Shown piece by piece: positions 60,776-64,000 of a stretch of 64,000 bases of DNA (positions within the stretch are counted from its first letter, which is position 1; each line of letters begins with the position of its first letter). Position numbers and translations under genes: made by a program. The stretch comes from Isoetes taiwanensis (taxonomy: Eukaryota > Streptophyta > Lycopodiopsida > Isoetales > Isoetaceae): contig JAJEKV010000398.1 of NCBI GenBank assembly GCA_021234155.1, positions 1-64,000 of the forward strand, given 5' to 3'. A model generated the notes under the pieces. It was not told the DNA's origin. It saw only the letters and a list, made by a program, of their open reading frames with translations, and ran no database searches.

Positions 60776-61650
60776 CAGCAAGAAATGGAACTTAGTGCAT
60801 AACTAAAGGGTTGCTTTGGCTCTTGAAAACCATCAAAACTGATGGTACACACCATCCTGCCTATGAGCATATATGAAGTTGTTTTTAGCCTGCTCAACTC
60901 ATTTGGAGGATTTTTGCCGCCTGTCTTTCATTTTTGCAGATATATCTCCATGTTATCCAATATCAAGCTAACAAATGCCAGCATTACAACAAAAGCAGTA
61001 TAATCATGCTGCACCTTTTTTCCAATTGTAGGATGTTAAACCCTTCACATATCTAATGGTATGGTGATATCTATTCCAATACCATCTGAATTTTGTGTTT
61101 TTTGTTGGGTCATAAAAGCAACAACATGATCTGTTATACGAACAAGAGACACTTGAATGACATCATTGATTAGGGTATTTTAAAAAATAGTAATACCCTT
61201 CTTGTATTACATGCAATGTTGCCAAAGCAAAAAATGGAAGTTCCGATCAGTTGCAATGTTCATGGTGAACTAAACTAACCAACAAAACCAAACATGTATT
61301 AAAGAATCTGAAAAATTGCATGGATGTAGAACTAGACATAATTTGCAGACTTAGAGGATCTCAAATATCTTGTAGACATAACTTCATGTGCAGTAATATT
61401 CCCTATCCTATTATGTTGACTGTCACATGCCTTTGACATACAAGAAAAGACCATAAACATACATTTCAGAGAAAAAAGAAAAAGAAAGACAAACATGGCA
61501 CAAAATTCCTAATAGGAAGGACAACACAGTACTTATATTATTCACATCTAGGTGAGGTGGTTTTGCAGGAGCAGTTCTGTCGGCATGATATTCAAGAATA
61601 TGGATATCTCTTAGATTACTTCATGTGCTAATGGCCTAGCATCCATTATT
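60776..61650. other. Non-coding stretch
   Basis: No gene or repeat recognised. Confidence 0.4.
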
Positions 61651-61659
61651 CCTAGTCCC

Positions 61660-61749
61660 CTATTCTTTGCGTGCATTATATTTCATCAGCATTTTTGCAG
61701 CTGTTGTACGCCCATTCTTGGCTGCCAAATGCAGTGCTCTTTTGCCATA
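61660..61749 (-). pseudogene. Ankyrin-repeat exon (last exon remnant)
   Basis: After an acceptor GGATTTTCAG on the minus strand, 29 codons read YGKRALHLAAKNGRTTAAKM, then LMKYNARKE and a stop. This is one ankyrin repeat (G.ALHLAA.NG...A..L). No further exon was found upstream within the window, so it is a remnant or the 3' exon of a gene with long introns. Confidence 0.6.
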
Positions 61750-61759
61750 CTGAAAATCC

Positions 61760-62280
61760 TTCAATTTAGACATTGTTTAAGGTTTAAAATCTATGTAAGA
61801 AATTGTTCTACATCTAAATCTTTGCATTAAAGCTTATTATGAAGCAAAAATTAGAGTATATGAATTAGAAGACCTACTGGAGTGGACCACTGCTTGGAAG
61901 AATCAAAGTGCTGTCAATCTTGCAATAAGAATAACCAGTATTGTAGGTGCAATCATTGCGCCATGCCTCTGCACATTCTAGAATAAGAATGAGCTTGATT
62001 TTCAGAAAGATGATGGGAGCTTGCACAAGCATAAACCTTGTTCACTCCTTTATAGATCAGCATCATATTTCATCATGTGTGGTCATCACCAAAATCAAAA
62101 CATCTGCACAATGCCTCCAAATGTGCCCCAAAAGATGTTGCAATTCTTCGTGGTTATGGCCCACTTGATCATACAAAGGAGAAGGGCATAAGTTAGTTTG
62201 ATCATTGGTCATCCAAAAGGAGCTCGGAATGGTCAGAAACAAACCTATCCCAGGTCAGAATAGAAGTCTCGTTATGGAAT
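61760..62280. other. Non-coding stretch
   Basis: Short ORFs only; no recognised gene, although missing exons of the ankyrin gene could lie here. Confidence 0.35.
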
Positions 62281-62439
62281 AGATAACGCCCTGGCCAGAG
62301 GGCGTTATGGGAATAAAATTCAAAGGCAATATGGCCATGGCCAAAATGGCGAGGGCATGCGGGCCCGAGCCATTTTGGCCATGGCTATATTGCCCCAGAA
62401 TTTTATTCCCATTAACGCCTGAGGGCTAAGGCGTTATCT
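62281..62439. mobile_element. Palindromic MITE, 159 bp
   Basis: Inverted arms of about 70 bp start AGATAACGCC and include GGGAATAAAATTC, GGCAATAT(A)GGCCATGG and CCAAAATGGC, around a short GC-rich loop (GAGGGCATGCGGGCCC). Further degenerate copies of the end word (GGGTGTTA.., GGGCATTATG) lie to 62,550. Confidence 0.8.
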
Positions 62440-63237
62440 CCCTTAACACCCTACTCCGAGGGTGTTATGAGTCTTCATGTTGTGAGCCTTCATGATAATG
62501 ACCTAGGGCATTATGAATGTTTTAGGCATAAAAACCCAAGGAGCAGGGTGTTAAGGTAAAATAAAGTGAGGTCATCATCAAGGACAAGTGCAACGCCATA
62601 GCACAACTTTTTGAAGTTGTGATCAAAATTTTTACCCAGACCTTGGATTCTTTGAAGAAAACAAAACCAAAATGGCTTTTAAATCGGATTCAGAGAGCTA
62701 CATTATTTCAATAGAAATACTTTTTGACCTACATTGTATTTTACAACAGTATTGTAATCCATTTGCTTAAAAACCTCCATTTGGTTCGAAGCTTCTTGGC
62801 GGAATCCATGTTCTTGCTTACAGGTTCATCATCAATTTTCTGTTTTTTGGCTCTGCAACCTTTTTGGGCTCTTCCAAAAGCAATTCCATTTGCTTCATGG
62901 AGATCTTGATCTCCTCTTCTTCTCCGTCAGAAGGGCTTTAGCTCCTCAAGATCTCAAAGCTGTCCATTTTCTGCTGAAAAAGGCCTGTTTTCTCGCCAAA
63001 TCCGCATCCGCTATAGCCACATCCATAGTGACCGAAAGATTAACGGCAACAACCAGTTTGGTGCAGTTTTTGGCACATTCCAGATTAATACCAAGATGTA
63101 CCTGGAATATGTATCCTGATATATGCCAAAAAGGGTTTGCCCCCTAGGGGAACCCAAATATATTCCGATTTTCCATTGGTCTGCCCCCATGACTTGGTTC
63201 GATACGGAAATAGGTTTTAGCCTACTGCACGGGTTTT
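62440..63237. other. Upstream region of the gene at the right edge
   Basis: No coding motif seen. It contains the third copy of the hairpin GGGTTTGCCCCCTAGGGGAACCC (63,133-63,155), about 80 bp before the start codon of the next gene. Confidence 0.35.
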
Positions 63238-63760
63238 ATGGCCATTTCTCTCCTACCCTCCCCTTCAGTATTACTCAGCTATGGCCGTTACCGTCGATTT
63301 TCCTTGTTTGTCATTCCCTGCTCACGTTTTTCTTCTGCAAATTGGACAACGACCCAGGCATCTAAGCACCAGTATGGAGTCAATCCTGGGCACTTTGCAG
63401 CTGCAGACGGTTCAACAGAAAGGGTGAGCAATCTATGTCTGAGAAAAAGAATCTGCTCATTTTCCAGCAGATCAAACGACAAGGGAGTACCTCGAAAATT
63501 GGTTCAAATGGAGACGGAAGTAGAAGCTGACAATGAAGAAGATGACTTGGAAGAGGACGATGCAGATGACGAGGAGGATGAATATGGGGATTTGGATGAA
63601 GAACTGATGGATGAAGGAGGTCAGTTCTTTACTGCATTCTCGTCTGTTGAGAAGTTGATGCTCGAGGAATGAGATTAACAGATTTTCATGTTCAGATGAG
63701 TTCGAGGATGGTGACATGGAAGACGATGAGTTCCCTGATGAGGATGAAGATGATGTCATG
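63238..63760 (+). CDS. Probable plastid-targeted protein with acidic tract, first two exons
   Basis: The start ATG at 63,238 opens a Ser/Arg-rich, acid-poor leader (MAISLLPSPSVLLSYGRYRR) typical of a chloroplast transit peptide. About 80 residues later comes a very acidic tract (ETEVEADNEEDDLEEDDADD and DEEDEYGDLDEELMDEG). Exon 1 ends at 63,619. The intron is 63,620-63,695 (76 bp, GTCAG..TTCAG), splicing in phase to exon 2 (DEFEDGDMEDDEFPDEDEDD), which ends in GTGAGG at 63,761. The next exon is beyond 64,000. An ATG at 63,283 in another frame is closed by stops. The family cannot be named from this part. Unlike the rest of the window it has no frameshift. Confidence 0.65.
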
Positions 63761-64000
63761 GTGAGGATTATTCTTTCTACATGTTATTTTAAGACGAGAG
63801 CTAGATAGCAAAATCACATTTAAAACTGCTCTATATAGAGGCTTAGCCTTTACATCCTGGCATCTATTAATCCCATAATTCTAGACTGTCCATTTGCTTT
63901 GCATTTGAATATTTGCAGTGGACAATTCTTATGCCACGATTCTGGACATTTTGTGATTGAAACATTCTAGTTGAGGCCTCTAAAACTAGACCTCTATTCA

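Overview
This window is nuclear DNA of a land plant. It has plant gene families with short GT-AG introns of 70-140 bp (DUF632, a B3 domain, an FCP1/NIF-like phosphatase, a possible MOM1-like gene), L1 LINEs ending in a plant zf-RVT domain, Ty1/copia fragments, a CACTA end and many foldback MITEs. I cannot place it more finely. The second LINE family and the DUF7869/DUF8039 elements make me slightly favour a lineage outside the well-studied crops. Nearly all coding sequence is decayed (frameshifts, stops, nested insertions); the only gene that looks intact is at the right edge (63,238-63,760, continuing out of the window).

Layout. 1-3,540: about 3.3 copies of a 1.0-1.1 kb tandem repeat. 3,960-5,624: a non-autonomous CACTA element. 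5,625-8,397: an L1 LINE carrying a clean 674-bp insertion with an 8-bp target duplication. 8,398-10,649: pieces of a second LINE family joined head to tail through TC microsatellites. 12,210-26,940 (minus): one host gene, interrupted by a 12.3-kb DNA element (13,535-25,848) and by a 431-bp MITE (25,937-26,367). 27-39 kb: mostly non-coding, with a B3-domain fragment, an L1 3' end with target duplications, a copia reverse transcriptase piece and microsatellites. 39,418-50,741: a second large element related to the first. 50,833-51,704: tandem 430-bp repeats with tRNA-like promoter boxes. 53,760-58,037: an L1 fused to an antisense copia piece, flanked by a 13-bp duplication. 58,687-60,775: a relative of the gene-carrying insertion at 45,549-48,536. 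60.8-63.2 kb: an ankyrin exon and a 159-bp palindrome.

The main discovery is the pair of large elements (13,535-25,848 and 39,418-50,741). They are divergent in sequence but share one layout: terminal inverted repeats beginning near AACCAT; a minus-strand gene with DUF7869-type motifs (LQLDNC, HTHEDVD) and a C-terminal VRVEWW domain; a minus-strand DUF8039-like gene with an intron at the same place (after the AWP motif); and a divergent plus-strand gene that begins with a basic segment and ends in an FCP1/NIF-like HAD phosphatase domain (FDLNGV, W-S, VDDD), with an intron just before that domain. Their introns repeatedly hold short GCGC-centred palindromes. This looks like a large DNA transposon family that carries its own phosphatase-domain protein; I know of no description of it.

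Four of the nested insertions were checked by the reading frame of the sequence they interrupt. In each case, removing the insertion and one target copy rejoins the interrupted ORF in frame: 6,821-7,494 in the L1, 13,535-25,848 and 25,937-26,367 in the host gene, and 45,549-48,536 in the plus-strand gene of the second large element. The last one carries a DUF632 gene fragment with its introns, so it is a gene-capturing element.
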